Of a stretch of 64,000 bases of DNA, positions 45,122 to 53,305 are shown in pieces; the first letter of the stretch is position 1, and every line of letters begins with the position of its first letter. Made by a program: the position numbers and the translations under genes. The stretch is from Paenibacillus cymbidii. GTDB lineage: Bacteria; Bacillota; Bacilli; Paenibacillales; NBRC-103111. Under the pieces are notes generated by a model. It saw nothing but the letters and a program-made list of their open reading frames with translations. It was not told where the DNA came from and did not search any database. Where the stretch lies: positions 310,001-374,000 of the forward strand of contig NZ_SHLX01000001.1 of NCBI RefSeq assembly GCF_004764705.1. The letters run 5' to 3'.

Positions 45122-46027
45122 ATGCTGCAGGTCATTGCCGAATTGCAGACGGCCGGAATCGGCGACGTTCTTGCGAACGAACCGATGGCTCCTTATACGA
45201 CGTGGAAAATCGGCGGTCCTGCGGATGCGCTTGTGATCCCGCACTCGAAGGAGCAATTGCAGGAAACGATTCGTTTGCTTGCCCGGCACGGGACGCCCTG
45301 GTTCGTCATCGGACGCGGCTCAAACTTGCTCGTGACCGACAAGGGCATTCGCGGCGTTGTGCTCAAGCTAGGGCCTGCGCTCGATTACATCCGTTTCGAA
45401 GGTACCGGCTGCGTGGCAGGGGGGGCCTGCTCGTTCATGAAGCTGTCGCGGCGCGCCAGCAAAGAAGGGCTGACCGGCCTGGAATTTGCGGGGGGCATTC
45501 CGGGCAGCGTCGGCGGCGCTGTGTATATGAACGCAGGAGCGCACGGTTCGGATGTATCGCGCGTGCTGAAGGCGGCCGAAATTTTGCTGCCTTCGGGCGA
45601 AACGGCCATGCTGCGGAATGATGAGCTGCACTATGCATACCGCCATTCCGTGCTGCACGAGGACAAAGGGATCGTGCTGGAGGCGACGTTCGAACTGGCA
45701 TACGGCGACAGGGGCGAAATTGCGGCGGCGATGGCCGCTTACCAGGATCGCCGCCAGCGGACGCAGCCGCTGCAGCTGCCTTGCGCGGGAAGCGTGTTTC
45801 GCAATCCGGAAGGAACGTTTGCGGCGAAGCTCATCGAAGAAGCGGGGCTGAAGGGCTTACGCGTCGGCGGGGCGGAAGTGTCCGCGCAGCATGCCAATTT
45901 CATCGTCAATACCGGCGCTGCGAAGGCGGCCGACGTGCTGGCGCTGATCGAACGCGTGCAGGCGACGATTCGCGAACGGACCGGCATATCGCTCGTTCCG
46001 GAGGTGCTGATGGCGGGAGAACGGTGA
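45122..46027 (+). CDS. murB: UDP-N-acetylenolpyruvoylglucosamine reductase MurB
   Basis: This 301-residue FAD enzyme reduces UDP-GlcNAc-enolpyruvate to UDP-MurNAc. FAD-binding motifs VIGRGSNLLVTDKGIRG and GIPGSVGGAVYMNAGA are present, and the proton-donor Ser is S224 in CAGSVFRNPE. ATG 45122 with GAAGGAGG is used although the frame is open upstream to 44957. The 169 bases between murG and murB are longer than neighbouring gaps and may contain a promoter, but none is convincing. Confidence 0.95.
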   Translation: MLQVIAELQTAGIGDVLANEPMAPYTTWKIGGPADALVIPHSKEQLQETIRLLARHGTPWFVIGRGSNLLVTDKGIRGVVLKLGPALDYIRFEGTGCVAGGACSFMKLSRRASKEGLTGLEFAGGIPGSVGGAVYMNAGAHGSDVSRVLKAAEILLPSGETAMLRNDELHYAYRHSVLHEDKGIVLEATFELAYGDRGEIAAAMAAYQDRRQRTQPLQLPCAGSVFRNPEGTFAAKLIEEAGLKGLRVGGAEVSAQHANFIVNTGAAKAADVLALIERVQATIRERTGISLVPEVLMAGER

Positions 46028-46107
46028 TCGGGGGCGTGGGACGCCGGTTTTCCCGCGGAAAGCGGCATGGAGACAACTTGACGGATGTTCAGAATTGAGG
46101 TGGAAGT

Positions 46108-47388
46108 TTGGAGAAGTTGGTGATCGAAGGCGGGAAACCACTCTCGGGAACCATTCGCATCCACGGCGCAAAAAACGCAGCCTTGCCGATCCTCGCCGCC
46201 AGCGTGCTGGCGAAAGGCACTCATGTCATTCACAACGTACCCGACCTGCTCGACATTCAGGTCATGCTCCACATATTGCGCGCGCTCGGCTGTACGGCCG
46301 AGCACCGGGGCGAGACCGTGACGGTGAATACGACGAGCCTGTTTTCCTCGCACATTCCGGAAGAACTGATGACCCAGATGCGTTCGTCGATTTTTCTGAT
46401 GGGGCCGCTGCTGGCGCGATGCGGCAGCGCCCACATCTACCAGCCGGGGGGCTGCGCGATCGGCGAACGCAGAATCAATTTGCACTTGCTCGGGCTTGAA
46501 GCGCTTGGCGCGAAGTTTGAGGAATCGGGCAATATGCTCGCCTGCCGCGCGGAGAAGCTGACCGGGGCCGACATTTATCTCGATTTTCCGAGCGTTGGCG
46601 CCACGGAAAACATTATGATGGCCGCCGTCAAGGCGGAAGGCTCGACAACGATCCACAATGCCGCGCGCGAGCCGGAAATTCAGGATCTGCAGCATTTCCT
46701 GTGCGCCATGGGCGCCCGCATCTATGGCGCCGGCACCGATACGATCACGATCGAAGGCGTAGCCGAGCTTGCTCCCTGCACGTACCGGATCATCCCCGAC
46801 CGGATCGTCACCGGCACCTTTATGGTGGCGGCGGCGGCGACGCGCGGGAATGTAACGCTGGAGCGCGTGTGTCCGGCCCATCTGACCTCCGTCATCCATG
46901 TGCTGCGGCGCGCCGGCGTGCAAGTTGTAGTGGACGGAGACGTCATTCACGTCAGCTGCCACGGGCGGCCGAAACCGGTGGAACGAGTCGTCACCTCGCC
47001 GCACCCGGCGTTCCCGACCGACCTTCAGGCGCAGGTCATGGTGCTCTTATCGCTCGCGGACGGATTTAGTATAATGAAAGAAACCGTGTTCGAAGGCCGG
47101 TTCAAGCACGTCGACGAATTGGTGCGCATGGGCGCCGACATTCGCGTCGATCTCAGCTCCGCCTTTATACGCGGCGTGCCGAGACTGTATGGAGCGACGG
47201 TGGAAGCGACCGACCTCCGGGCAGGAGCGGCGCTGGTCATTGCCGGTTTGGCGGCGCGCGGCACGACGGTGGTCGAGCAGATTCATCATATTGACAGAGG
47301 GTATGATAGAATAGAAACGATGCTGGCCCGGCTGGGCGCCAAAGTCGAACGTCATGCGTTTAACGGCGCCAGAGCGGTAACGTTGTGA
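46108..47388 (+). CDS. murA: UDP-N-acetylglucosamine 1-carboxyvinyltransferase MurA
   Basis: This 426-residue enzyme performs the first committed step of peptidoglycan synthesis. It contains GAKNAALPILAAS and the PEP/fosfomycin-reactive Cys at about 116 in QPGGCAIGERR, predicting fosfomycin sensitivity at this residue. The start is TTG 46108 with GAGGTGGAAG. A murA gene inside the dcw cluster differs from B. subtilis, where murAA lies elsewhere. Confidence 0.95.
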   Translation: MEKLVIEGGKPLSGTIRIHGAKNAALPILAASVLAKGTHVIHNVPDLLDIQVMLHILRALGCTAEHRGETVTVNTTSLFSSHIPEELMTQMRSSIFLMGPLLARCGSAHIYQPGGCAIGERRINLHLLGLEALGAKFEESGNMLACRAEKLTGADIYLDFPSVGATENIMMAAVKAEGSTTIHNAAREPEIQDLQHFLCAMGARIYGAGTDTITIEGVAELAPCTYRIIPDRIVTGTFMVAAAATRGNVTLERVCPAHLTSVIHVLRRAGVQVVVDGDVIHVSCHGRPKPVERVVTSPHPAFPTDLQAQVMVLLSLADGFSIMKETVFEGRFKHVDELVRMGADIRVDLSSAFIRGVPRLYGATVEATDLRAGAALVIAGLAARGTTVVEQIHHIDRGYDRIETMLARLGAKVERHAFNGARAVTL

Positions 47389-47418
47389 AAGAGGTAACGA
47401 AAGCCGTAATCCACGCGT

Positions 47419-47438
47419 CCCTTCCCGTCCGGGAAGGG
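47419..47438. repeat. Inverted repeat at the 5' end of the divIB reading frame
   Basis: CCCTTCCCG and CGGGAAGGG form a near-perfect hairpin (2-base gap). It lies between the murA stop and the preferred divIB start, and would be inside the coding region if the GTG at 47385 were used. Confidence 0.55.
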
Positions 47439-47477
47439 TTCTCGCGTATACATACCGATTGCGAAGAAGGTGTTTAT

Positions 47478-48440
47478 TTGTCCGCGGATATGCAGATGCC
47501 GGTTTTGGCTCCCGAACCGACACCGGAGAAGAAGAGACGGGTAAGCCGCAAAATTATCGCATTGCTCGTCGTTTTTTTTCTCGTTGTGCTGGCCGTCGTC
47601 TTTTTCCGTTCTTCCCTTAGCAAAGTAAACGAAATCCGCATCGTCGGCAATGACTTGATGCCGGCCGAACGGATCGGACAAGCTTCCGGCATCGCTGCCG
47701 GCGACCAGTTTTTTGGCGTCGATCCCGGCAAGGCGGCCGCACGCATCAAAGAACTCGGCATTGTCGATACGGTCAAGGTGAGCAAACATTTTCCCGGTCA
47801 AATCACGATTGCCGTCGAAGAGTACAAACGCGTCGCCTTCCAGCTCGGCGACGACGGCAGCAACAGCATCGTGCTGGCGGACGGCAGCGTCGTGCCGGCA
47901 GACGGGCGCAGCGTGCCGCTCGACCGGCCGATCTTGACCGGCTGGCGGGACGACGACCCGCTCAAGCTGAAGCTGTGTCGGACGCTGGCAACGATCGCTC
48001 CGGCGCTGCTGTCGGACATTTCCGAAATCAAACCGGAGCCGAGCGCCGCTTACGAGGACAAGATCCGGATGTTCACCCGCTCGCACTTCGAAGTGATCAC
48101 CACGATCGGCTGGCTGCCCGACCGGATTCCGTACCTCGGCGTCATCGTGAATCAGATGAAAGAGAAGGATACGAACGAAGGCGTCATTCGCATGATGGAG
48201 CAGACGCGTGCCGGCGATTTTGCGACGGAGTTGAGCGCCGGGACGGATACGCAGGACGGCGAAGCGGCCAAGTCGGGCGCAGGCGCCGGAACGTCGCCGA
48301 AATCGACGGCCGGCCAGTCGTCGAAGACAAGCCAGAACAAGGCGCCAACCCCGACGAAGAAGCCGACGTCGACCCCGACTTCAGGCACTAAAGCGACGCC
48401 TACGCCGACGCCCGGAGGCAAGCCGAACGCCATCGGATGA
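47478..48440 (+). CDS. divIB: Cell division protein DivIB/FtsQ
   Basis: This 320-residue bitopic protein has a basic cytoplasmic stretch, one membrane helix (IIALLVVFFLVVLAVVFF), a POTRA domain (SKVNEIRIVGNDLMPAERIG, HFPGQITIAVEEYKRVAF) and a beta domain. A C-terminal Ser/Thr/Pro/Lys-rich tail of about 70 residues follows. It binds FtsL/DivIC at the septum. The start is ambiguous: TTG 47478 has AGAAGGTG five bases upstream and clears the hairpin at 47419; GTG 47385 overlaps the murA stop by four bases but lacks a clear binding site. Confidence 0.88.
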   Translation: MSADMQMPVLAPEPTPEKKRRVSRKIIALLVVFFLVVLAVVFFRSSLSKVNEIRIVGNDLMPAERIGQASGIAAGDQFFGVDPGKAAARIKELGIVDTVKVSKHFPGQITIAVEEYKRVAFQLGDDGSNSIVLADGSVVPADGRSVPLDRPILTGWRDDDPLKLKLCRTLATIAPALLSDISEIKPEPSAAYEDKIRMFTRSHFEVITTIGWLPDRIPYLGVIVNQMKEKDTNEGVIRMMEQTRAGDFATELSAGTDTQDGEAAKSGAGAGTSPKSTAGQSSKTSQNKAPTPTKKPTSTPTSGTKATPTPTPGGKPNAIG

Positions 48441-48529
48441 AAGGCTGCATCGCCACGGATAAGTCATGGATAGGTCAAAAGAGACTACTCAAAAGTAGAA
48501 AGAAATGTTAAAATGTTTGTTATGTTATC

Positions 48530-48558
48530 TTGCGGATCGTGGCATATTTTTCTATATG
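48530..48558 (+). promoter_or_regulatory. Possible sigma-A promoter upstream of ftsA
   Basis: TTGCGG and TATATG are separated by 17 bases in the AT-rich gap between divIB and ftsA. The -10 match is modest. Confidence 0.4.
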
Positions 48559-48576
48559 AAAATATGATGAAAAAAA

Positions 48577-48605
48577 AGAGGGAAAACCGCCCGCATGTGG
48601 AATAA
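48577..48605 (+). promoter_or_regulatory. Candidate sigma-H promoter of ftsAZ
   Basis: AGAGGGAAA matches the sigma-H -35 consensus RnAGGAwWW with one difference. After 11 bases GTGGAATAA matches RnnGAATww completely. B. subtilis ftsAZ also has a sigma-H promoter, used to raise FtsZ at the onset of sporulation. Confidence 0.6.
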
Positions 48606-48739
48606 GTACAACAGCCGCGATGGGCGGCCTACGGAACGCACAGCGAAACGGCAGCGGAACGGATCATGGCGCCGTCGACCGTTTCTTTTTGAACGCATAC
48701 GGTTTCAATAAGCGATTAAGTTGCAGGGGGTGCCATCGG

Positions 48740-49984
48740 TTGAGCAGTAGTGACACCATAGTTAGTCTCGACATCGGTACGTCCAAGGTTCGTGCGATTA
48801 TCGGCGAACTGTCAGGTGGTACCATTAATATAATCGGCGTCGGTTCGGCCGATTCCGAAGGGATTCGCAAAGGCTCCATCGTCGATATCGACCAGACGGT
48901 GCAGTCCATCCGCAGTGCGATCGATCATGCGGAACGCATGGTCGGCATTCAAATTTCCGATGTTTACGTCGGCATCTCGGGCAATCACATTTCCTTGCAA
49001 TCCAGCCATGGCGTTGTTGCGGTATCGAACGAAGACAGGGAAATCGGGGAAGACGACATCGTGCGCGTGCTGCAGGCGGCCAAAGTGATCGCACTTCCGC
49101 CGGAACGGGAAATTATCGACGTTGTGCCGAAGCAATATGTGGTGGACGGGCTGGAAGGCATTCACGATCCGCGGGGCATGATCGGCGTCAGGCTGGAAGT
49201 GGAAGCGATCATCATCACTGGGGCGAAGACGGGGATACATAATTTGCGCCGCGTGGTGGACAAGGCCGGTTTGCGTTGCGCCGATCTTGTGCTTATGTCG
49301 CTGGCATCCGGTCATATGGCGCTCTCCAAGGACGAGAAGTCGATCGGCACGATTCTGGTCGACATCGGCGCCGGCGCAACGACGATTTCCGTCTTCGAGA
49401 ACGGTACGATCGCGGCGACTTCCACGCTGCCGATCGGCGGCGATTTTATCACCAGCGACATCGCGTACGGGCTGCATACGCAGTCGGACAACGCGGAGAA
49501 AGTGAAGCTCAAGTACGGCTGCGCGGTCATCGAGGATGCGGCGGAAGAGCAGCAGTTCCGCGTGCCGCGCATCGGCAGCAACGTGGAGAAGCAATTTTCC
49601 CAGGTCGATTTGGCCAACATTATCGAGCCTCGGGTGCAGGAAATTTTTCAGCTTGTGCGCGCGGAAGTGTACCGGATGGGCTATGGCGACGCTCCGGGCG
49701 GCTACGTGCTTGCCGGCGGTTCCATGTCGCTGCCCGGCATGCTGACGATTGCCCAGCTTGAGCTAGGCGTGTCGGTTCGCACCGCGACACCTGATTATAT
49801 CGGCGTCAGAGACCCGTCGTTCGTCGGCGGCGTCGGCATTATCCAGTTCGTTTCCAAGTCGCTTCGCGGTCGCGTTACGAACGCCCGCCCCAAGCAAGCG
49901 GCAGTCAAGCAAACGGCGGCAGTAGCCGCGGAGAAAACGGGCTGGTTCGAAAAAGTGAAAAACTTTTTCAGCGAATTCATTTAA
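48740..49984 (+). CDS. ftsA: Cell division protein FtsA
   Basis: This 414-residue actin-like protein anchors FtsZ to the membrane. It has the N-terminal SLDIGTSKVRAIIGE nucleotide-binding motif, an SHS2/1C region, the phosphate-2 motif LVDIGAGATTISVFENG and a C-terminal amphipathic helix (WFEKVKNFFSEFI) for membrane attachment. TTG 48740 with GGGGGTG is used; the ORF extension to 48620 overlies the promoter region. Confidence 0.95.
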   Translation: MSSSDTIVSLDIGTSKVRAIIGELSGGTINIIGVGSADSEGIRKGSIVDIDQTVQSIRSAIDHAERMVGIQISDVYVGISGNHISLQSSHGVVAVSNEDREIGEDDIVRVLQAAKVIALPPEREIIDVVPKQYVVDGLEGIHDPRGMIGVRLEVEAIIITGAKTGIHNLRRVVDKAGLRCADLVLMSLASGHMALSKDEKSIGTILVDIGAGATTISVFENGTIAATSTLPIGGDFITSDIAYGLHTQSDNAEKVKLKYGCAVIEDAAEEQQFRVPRIGSNVEKQFSQVDLANIIEPRVQEIFQLVRAEVYRMGYGDAPGGYVLAGGSMSLPGMLTIAQLELGVSVRTATPDYIGVRDPSFVGGVGIIQFVSKSLRGRVTNARPKQAAVKQTAAVAAEKTGWFEKVKNFFSEFI

Positions 49985-50014
49985 CGCGCACAGGTGCGAG
50001 GGGGATTACAGTCG

Positions 50015-51169
50015 ATGATGGAATTTGATCTGGACACAGACCAGTTGGCAACGATAAAAGTAATCGGTGTCGGCGGCGGCGGCAGCAATGCCGTGAATCG
50101 AATGATCGCCAACGGCATTCTGGGCGTCGATTTCATGACGGTCAATACGGATGCGCAGGCGCTCAATTTGGCCAAATCGGAAACGAAGCTCAAGATCGGG
50201 GAAAAGCTGACCCGCGGTCTCGGGGCGGGCGCCAATCCGGAAGTGGGCAAGAAGGCGGCGGAAGAATCGCGCGAAGCGATCATTCAGCATATCAAAGGGG
50301 CCGATCTCGTGTTCGTTACGGCGGGCATGGGCGGCGGCACCGGCACGGGAGCCGCGCCGGTCATCGCCGAGATTGCCAAAGAATGCGGAGCGCTGACGGT
50401 TGGCGTCGTCACTCGCCCGTTCACGTTCGAAGGGCGCAAGCGGGCCGCGCAAGCCGAGCAGGGCATTGCGGCGCTTAAAGAAAAAGTCGATACGCTCATC
50501 GTGATCCCGAATGACCGCTTGCTCGAAATCGTCGACAAAAAGACGCCGATGGTGGAAGCGTTCCGCGAAGCGGACAACGTGCTGCGCCAAGGGGTGCAAG
50601 GCATTTCCGACTTGATTATGGTGCCGGGGTTGATTAACCTCGACTTCGCCGACATCAAAACGATCATGTCCCAGCGCGGATCCGCGCTGATGGGCATCGG
50701 TACGGGCACCGGCGAGAATCGTGCGGCCGAAGCGGCGCGCAAGGCGATCCAGAGCCCGCTGCTGGAAACGTCGATCGATGGGGCGCGCGGCGTCATCATG
50801 AACATTACCGGCGGAGTCAACCTCAGCTTGTACGAAGTCAACGAAGCGGCGGAAATCGTCACTGCGGCCTCCGACCCGGAAGTGGAAGTCATTTTCGGCG
50901 CCATTATCGACGAGTCGCTGAAAGAAGAAATCAAAGTGACGGTTATCGCCACCGGTTTCGAGCACCGTCCGCTGGTGCAGGCGCCGCCGATCCGCAGAAC
51001 GCAGCCGACGTCGCATCATCCGGAGCCGCAGGAGCCGCGAGTGCCGAACTTGCGCCCGTTCAGCGGCGGCAACACCGGCAACGCTCCTCAGAACATGCCG
51101 TCTTCCGGCAGCGATCATCTCGACATTCCTGCATTTCTGCGCAATCGCAAGAACAACAACAATGACTGA
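50015..51169 (+). CDS. ftsZ: Cell division GTPase FtsZ
   Basis: This 384-residue tubulin homologue forms the Z ring. It has [17 protein letters not shown], the tubulin signature [11 protein letters not shown], the T7 loop [11 protein letters not shown] and a C-terminal conserved peptide [16 protein letters not shown], which binds FtsA, SepF and others. A Pro/Gly/Asn-rich linker precedes it. The likely start is ATG 50015, with GAGGGGG upstream. It follows ftsA by 30 bases. Confidence 0.97.
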   Translation: MMEFDLDTDQLATIKVIGVGGGGSNAVNRMIANGILGVDFMTVNTDAQALNLAKSETKLKIGEKLTRGLGAGANPEVGKKAAEESREAIIQHIKGADLVFVTAGMGGGTGTGAAPVIAEIAKECGALTVGVVTRPFTFEGRKRAAQAEQGIAALKEKVDTLIVIPNDRLLEIVDKKTPMVEAFREADNVLRQGVQGISDLIMVPGLINLDFADIKTIMSQRGSALMGIGTGTGENRAAEAARKAIQSPLLETSIDGARGVIMNITGGVNLSLYEVNEAAEIVTAASDPEVEVIFGAIIDESLKEEIKVTVIATGFEHRPLVQAPPIRRTQPTSHHPEPQEPRVPNLRPFSGGNTGNAPQNMPSSGSDHLDIPAFLRNRKNNNND

Positions 51170-51324
51170 TTTCAGCGCGTTGGCGATGCCTTCAGACGAA
51201 GAACGTCCTGTTGCCCCTTGGGGCATTGGGGCGTTTTTGCGTTTTGGAGGGGAAGAGTCGGAAGCAGCGAGAAGTTGCAGACCGACAACGTTTCAAACAA
51301 ATGAACGGAGGGGTGGGAGCATAT

Positions 51325-52005
51325 ATGGAGTTTCAACAAGCTTATCAACAATTTATGGAGCGGCATGTGGCGGCGCGATCGGGTGAGCGGAGAGGAAGGC
51401 TGCTGCGGGGGAATCGCTACGCCGAAACGTTGTTTGCGCAGCAAGTCTGGTGGCCGTTATGCGGTACGTTGGACAACTTGCACCCGGAGTACGAAATCTA
51501 TGATTGGAATCGCAAATCGCAGTTTATCGACTATGTGTTTATCCCCCTCCCTTTAACGGGCGATCGTTTCGGGATTGAATGCGACGGATTTCAAAGTCAC
51601 GTGAAAGATATGGACAGAGAATCATTCAGCTATGCGCTCAATCGGGATACGTTCTTGACCGGGCTCGGATGGAAAATGCTTCATTTTTCATTCGACGATA
51701 TTCAGCATCGTCCGGAAGTGTGCCGTATGCTGCAGCAACTGGCGATTGGACCGACGTTGATGCGCCAACCGTCCGGCTTGACGGTTTCACCGACGGAAAA
51801 AGATGTACTGCGGTTGGCTTGGCAATGGGGGAAACCGGTTCGGCCAAAAGATATCGCCGAGCATTATGCCGTCAATTTTCGTACGGCGCGCAAATGGCTG
51901 CAAAGTTTGGTCGAAAAAGGCATGATGCGCGGGGTCGCGAGTGGAAAGCAGGGGGCTTATATGTGTTATTACGAGCCGACGGAAGGTTTGCACAAGCTGC
52001 TATAG
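51325..52005 (+). CDS. Predicted PD-(D/E)XK endonuclease-like protein with C-terminal winged helix
   Basis: This 226-residue protein shows a DUF559/Vsr-like nuclease pattern at about 60-145: FIDYVF with D69, FGIECDGFQSH with E85/D87 and H92, then LGWKMLHFSFDDIQHRP, typical of the closing strand and helix of this fold. Residues about 153-216 form a winged-helix segment (RPKDIAEHYAVNFRTARKWLQSLVEKGMM). The combination suggests a DNA-binding nuclease or a regulator with a nuclease-derived sensor. ATG 51325 has GGAGGGGTGGG upstream. It sits 155 bases after ftsZ, where B. subtilis has none, and is followed by four palindromic repeats. Family assignment is by eye. Confidence 0.65.
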   Translation: MEFQQAYQQFMERHVAARSGERRGRLLRGNRYAETLFAQQVWWPLCGTLDNLHPEYEIYDWNRKSQFIDYVFIPLPLTGDRFGIECDGFQSHVKDMDRESFSYALNRDTFLTGLGWKMLHFSFDDIQHRPEVCRMLQQLAIGPTLMRQPSGLTVSPTEKDVLRLAWQWGKPVRPKDIAEHYAVNFRTARKWLQSLVEKGMMRGVASGKQGAYMCYYEPTEGLHKLL

Positions 52006-52036
52006 GACGAACATGAGCCGACCAGATCCTTATCGC

Positions 52037-52227
52037 AAATTGTTGCATTTTCTACAACAATTTGAATGATAAATGGGCTGAAATTCTTACTTGTTGTATT
52101 TTCTGCAACAATTTTTTCACTAAAACGCTGTTTTGGCGGGAGTGGTGCGCAAAATGTTGCAAGAAATACAACAATTCACTGGTTCATCGTGATTGGCAGG
52201 CTTATTGTTGTACATAGTACAACAATT
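52037..52227. repeat. Cluster of four ~22-bp palindromic repeats
   Basis: Hairpin units based on TTGTTGTA-N5-TGCAACAA occur at 52037-52063 (loop TTTTC), 52091-52111 (loop TTTTC, followed by T6), 52153-52176 (inverted orientation, loop AGAAA) and 52204-52226 (perfect 10-bp arms ATTGTTGTAC/GTACAACAAT). Spacing is about 50-63 bases. The second unit can act as a terminator for the nuclease gene and the fourth as one for the AraC gene. The rest of the 271-base gap holds nothing else visible. Confidence 0.8.
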
Positions 52228-52276
52228 CCCACTTTTCGCGCGTGTGTTTTGCAACGAGGGAGTTGGCAGCCAGCGA

Positions 52277-53164
52277 TCACGTGAATTCCGCCCCCGGGGC
52301 GCGGCCGGGCTCGTATTCGCTGCGCAGCCGGCCCGGCGCCATGCCGGCGATGCGCTTGAATGTGCGCGAGAAATAAAACTCGTCGCTGTAGCCGAGCAGG
52401 CCGGCGATTTCTTTGCTTTTCATCTCGGTGTTCAGCAGCAGCTTCTTCGCTTCCGCCATCTTCAGCCGGTGCACGTACTCGCCGAACGAATAGCCGGTCG
52501 TCTTCTTCACCAGCCTCCGCAGCGTCGATTCGGAGATATGAAACAACGCCGCCACCGCCGCCGCGTCATGCTCGCGGTACAAATCGCCGGCAAGCATCTC
52601 GTACAGCTTGTGAAACAACCCGTTCCGCGCCCCTTCGGCCCCGCCGTCGCCGGCTTGCGCAAACTCATACAGCAGCGACTCGAACGCCAGCGCCGCCCGG
52701 TCGGCGTCTGCCGGGATGCCGTTCTCGAGCAGCTTCATCATGCGTTCGATGCGCTGCACCCACGTGTCGTCAACACCCACGCGGCGCACGATATCCGGCT
52801 GCAGCAGTCCCGCCGCCAGCCATTCCTCGATTCGTTCGCCCGCGAAGCTGATGTAATATTCGTCCCAATACCGTCCGGGCGTCGGCCCGAACGAAAAGTG
52901 AGCGCCCGGCCGCATCGTCATCAGATCGCCGGAGCCGACCGGCTGCAAGCCGCCGTCGTCGACGCGGTAGCCGCCTTCGCCACCGACGATATAGAGCACC
53001 GCCCAATGGCCGAAGGCAATTCGTTCGCGCTGCAGCGTGCGTCCAGGCAAATGGCCGACCTGCGTGACGCGCAGGCTGCGAACGCGAAGCTGCGATTCGT
53101 CGGCCAGCAAATCGACGATGCGCAGCGGCAGCGGACTGATTGTATAATCCATGAAGGTGGCCAT
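52277..53164 (-). CDS. AraC family transcriptional regulator
   Basis: This 295-residue protein has an N-terminal cupin-like sensor (about 20-110; GDLMTMRPGAHFSFGPTPGRYW) and a C-terminal AraC domain with two helix-turn-helix motifs (AAVAALFHISESTLRRLVKK and IAGLLGYSDEFYFSRTFKRI). Regulators of this type usually control carbohydrate use. It is divergent from the DUF4091 gene and probably regulates it. ATG 53164 (MATFMDYT) has GGAAGG upstream at proper spacing; the ORF extends to 53482 through the shared promoter region. Confidence 0.88.
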   Translation of the reverse strand: MATFMDYTISPLPLRIVDLLADESQLRVRSLRVTQVGHLPGRTLQRERIAFGHWAVLYIVGGEGGYRVDDGGLQPVGSGDLMTMRPGAHFSFGPTPGRYWDEYYISFAGERIEEWLAAGLLQPDIVRRVGVDDTWVQRIERMMKLLENGIPADADRAALAFESLLYEFAQAGDGGAEGARNGLFHKLYEMLAGDLYREHDAAAVAALFHISESTLRRLVKKTTGYSFGEYVHRLKMAEAKKLLLNTEMKSKEIAGLLGYSDEFYFSRTFKRIAGMAPGRLRSEYEPGRAPGAEFT

Positions 53165-53305
53165 ATCGTTCATTTCCTTCCGGTGCGGCACATCGTATAG
53201 TGAAAAGGAATAAGCCCTTGCGACCCATTGTAGCATAGGGAAGCAAACGGCGCACCGGGCTTTGCACAGGGCCCGGCGAACCAATCGCGGAGGTGCTTGA
53301 AACCA

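Noticed and set aside
52037..52227. Possible CRISPR array
   Set aside because: Four repeats of about 22 bp with 27-40-bp gaps superficially fit, but the units differ in loop sequence, one is inverted, and no cas genes are present.
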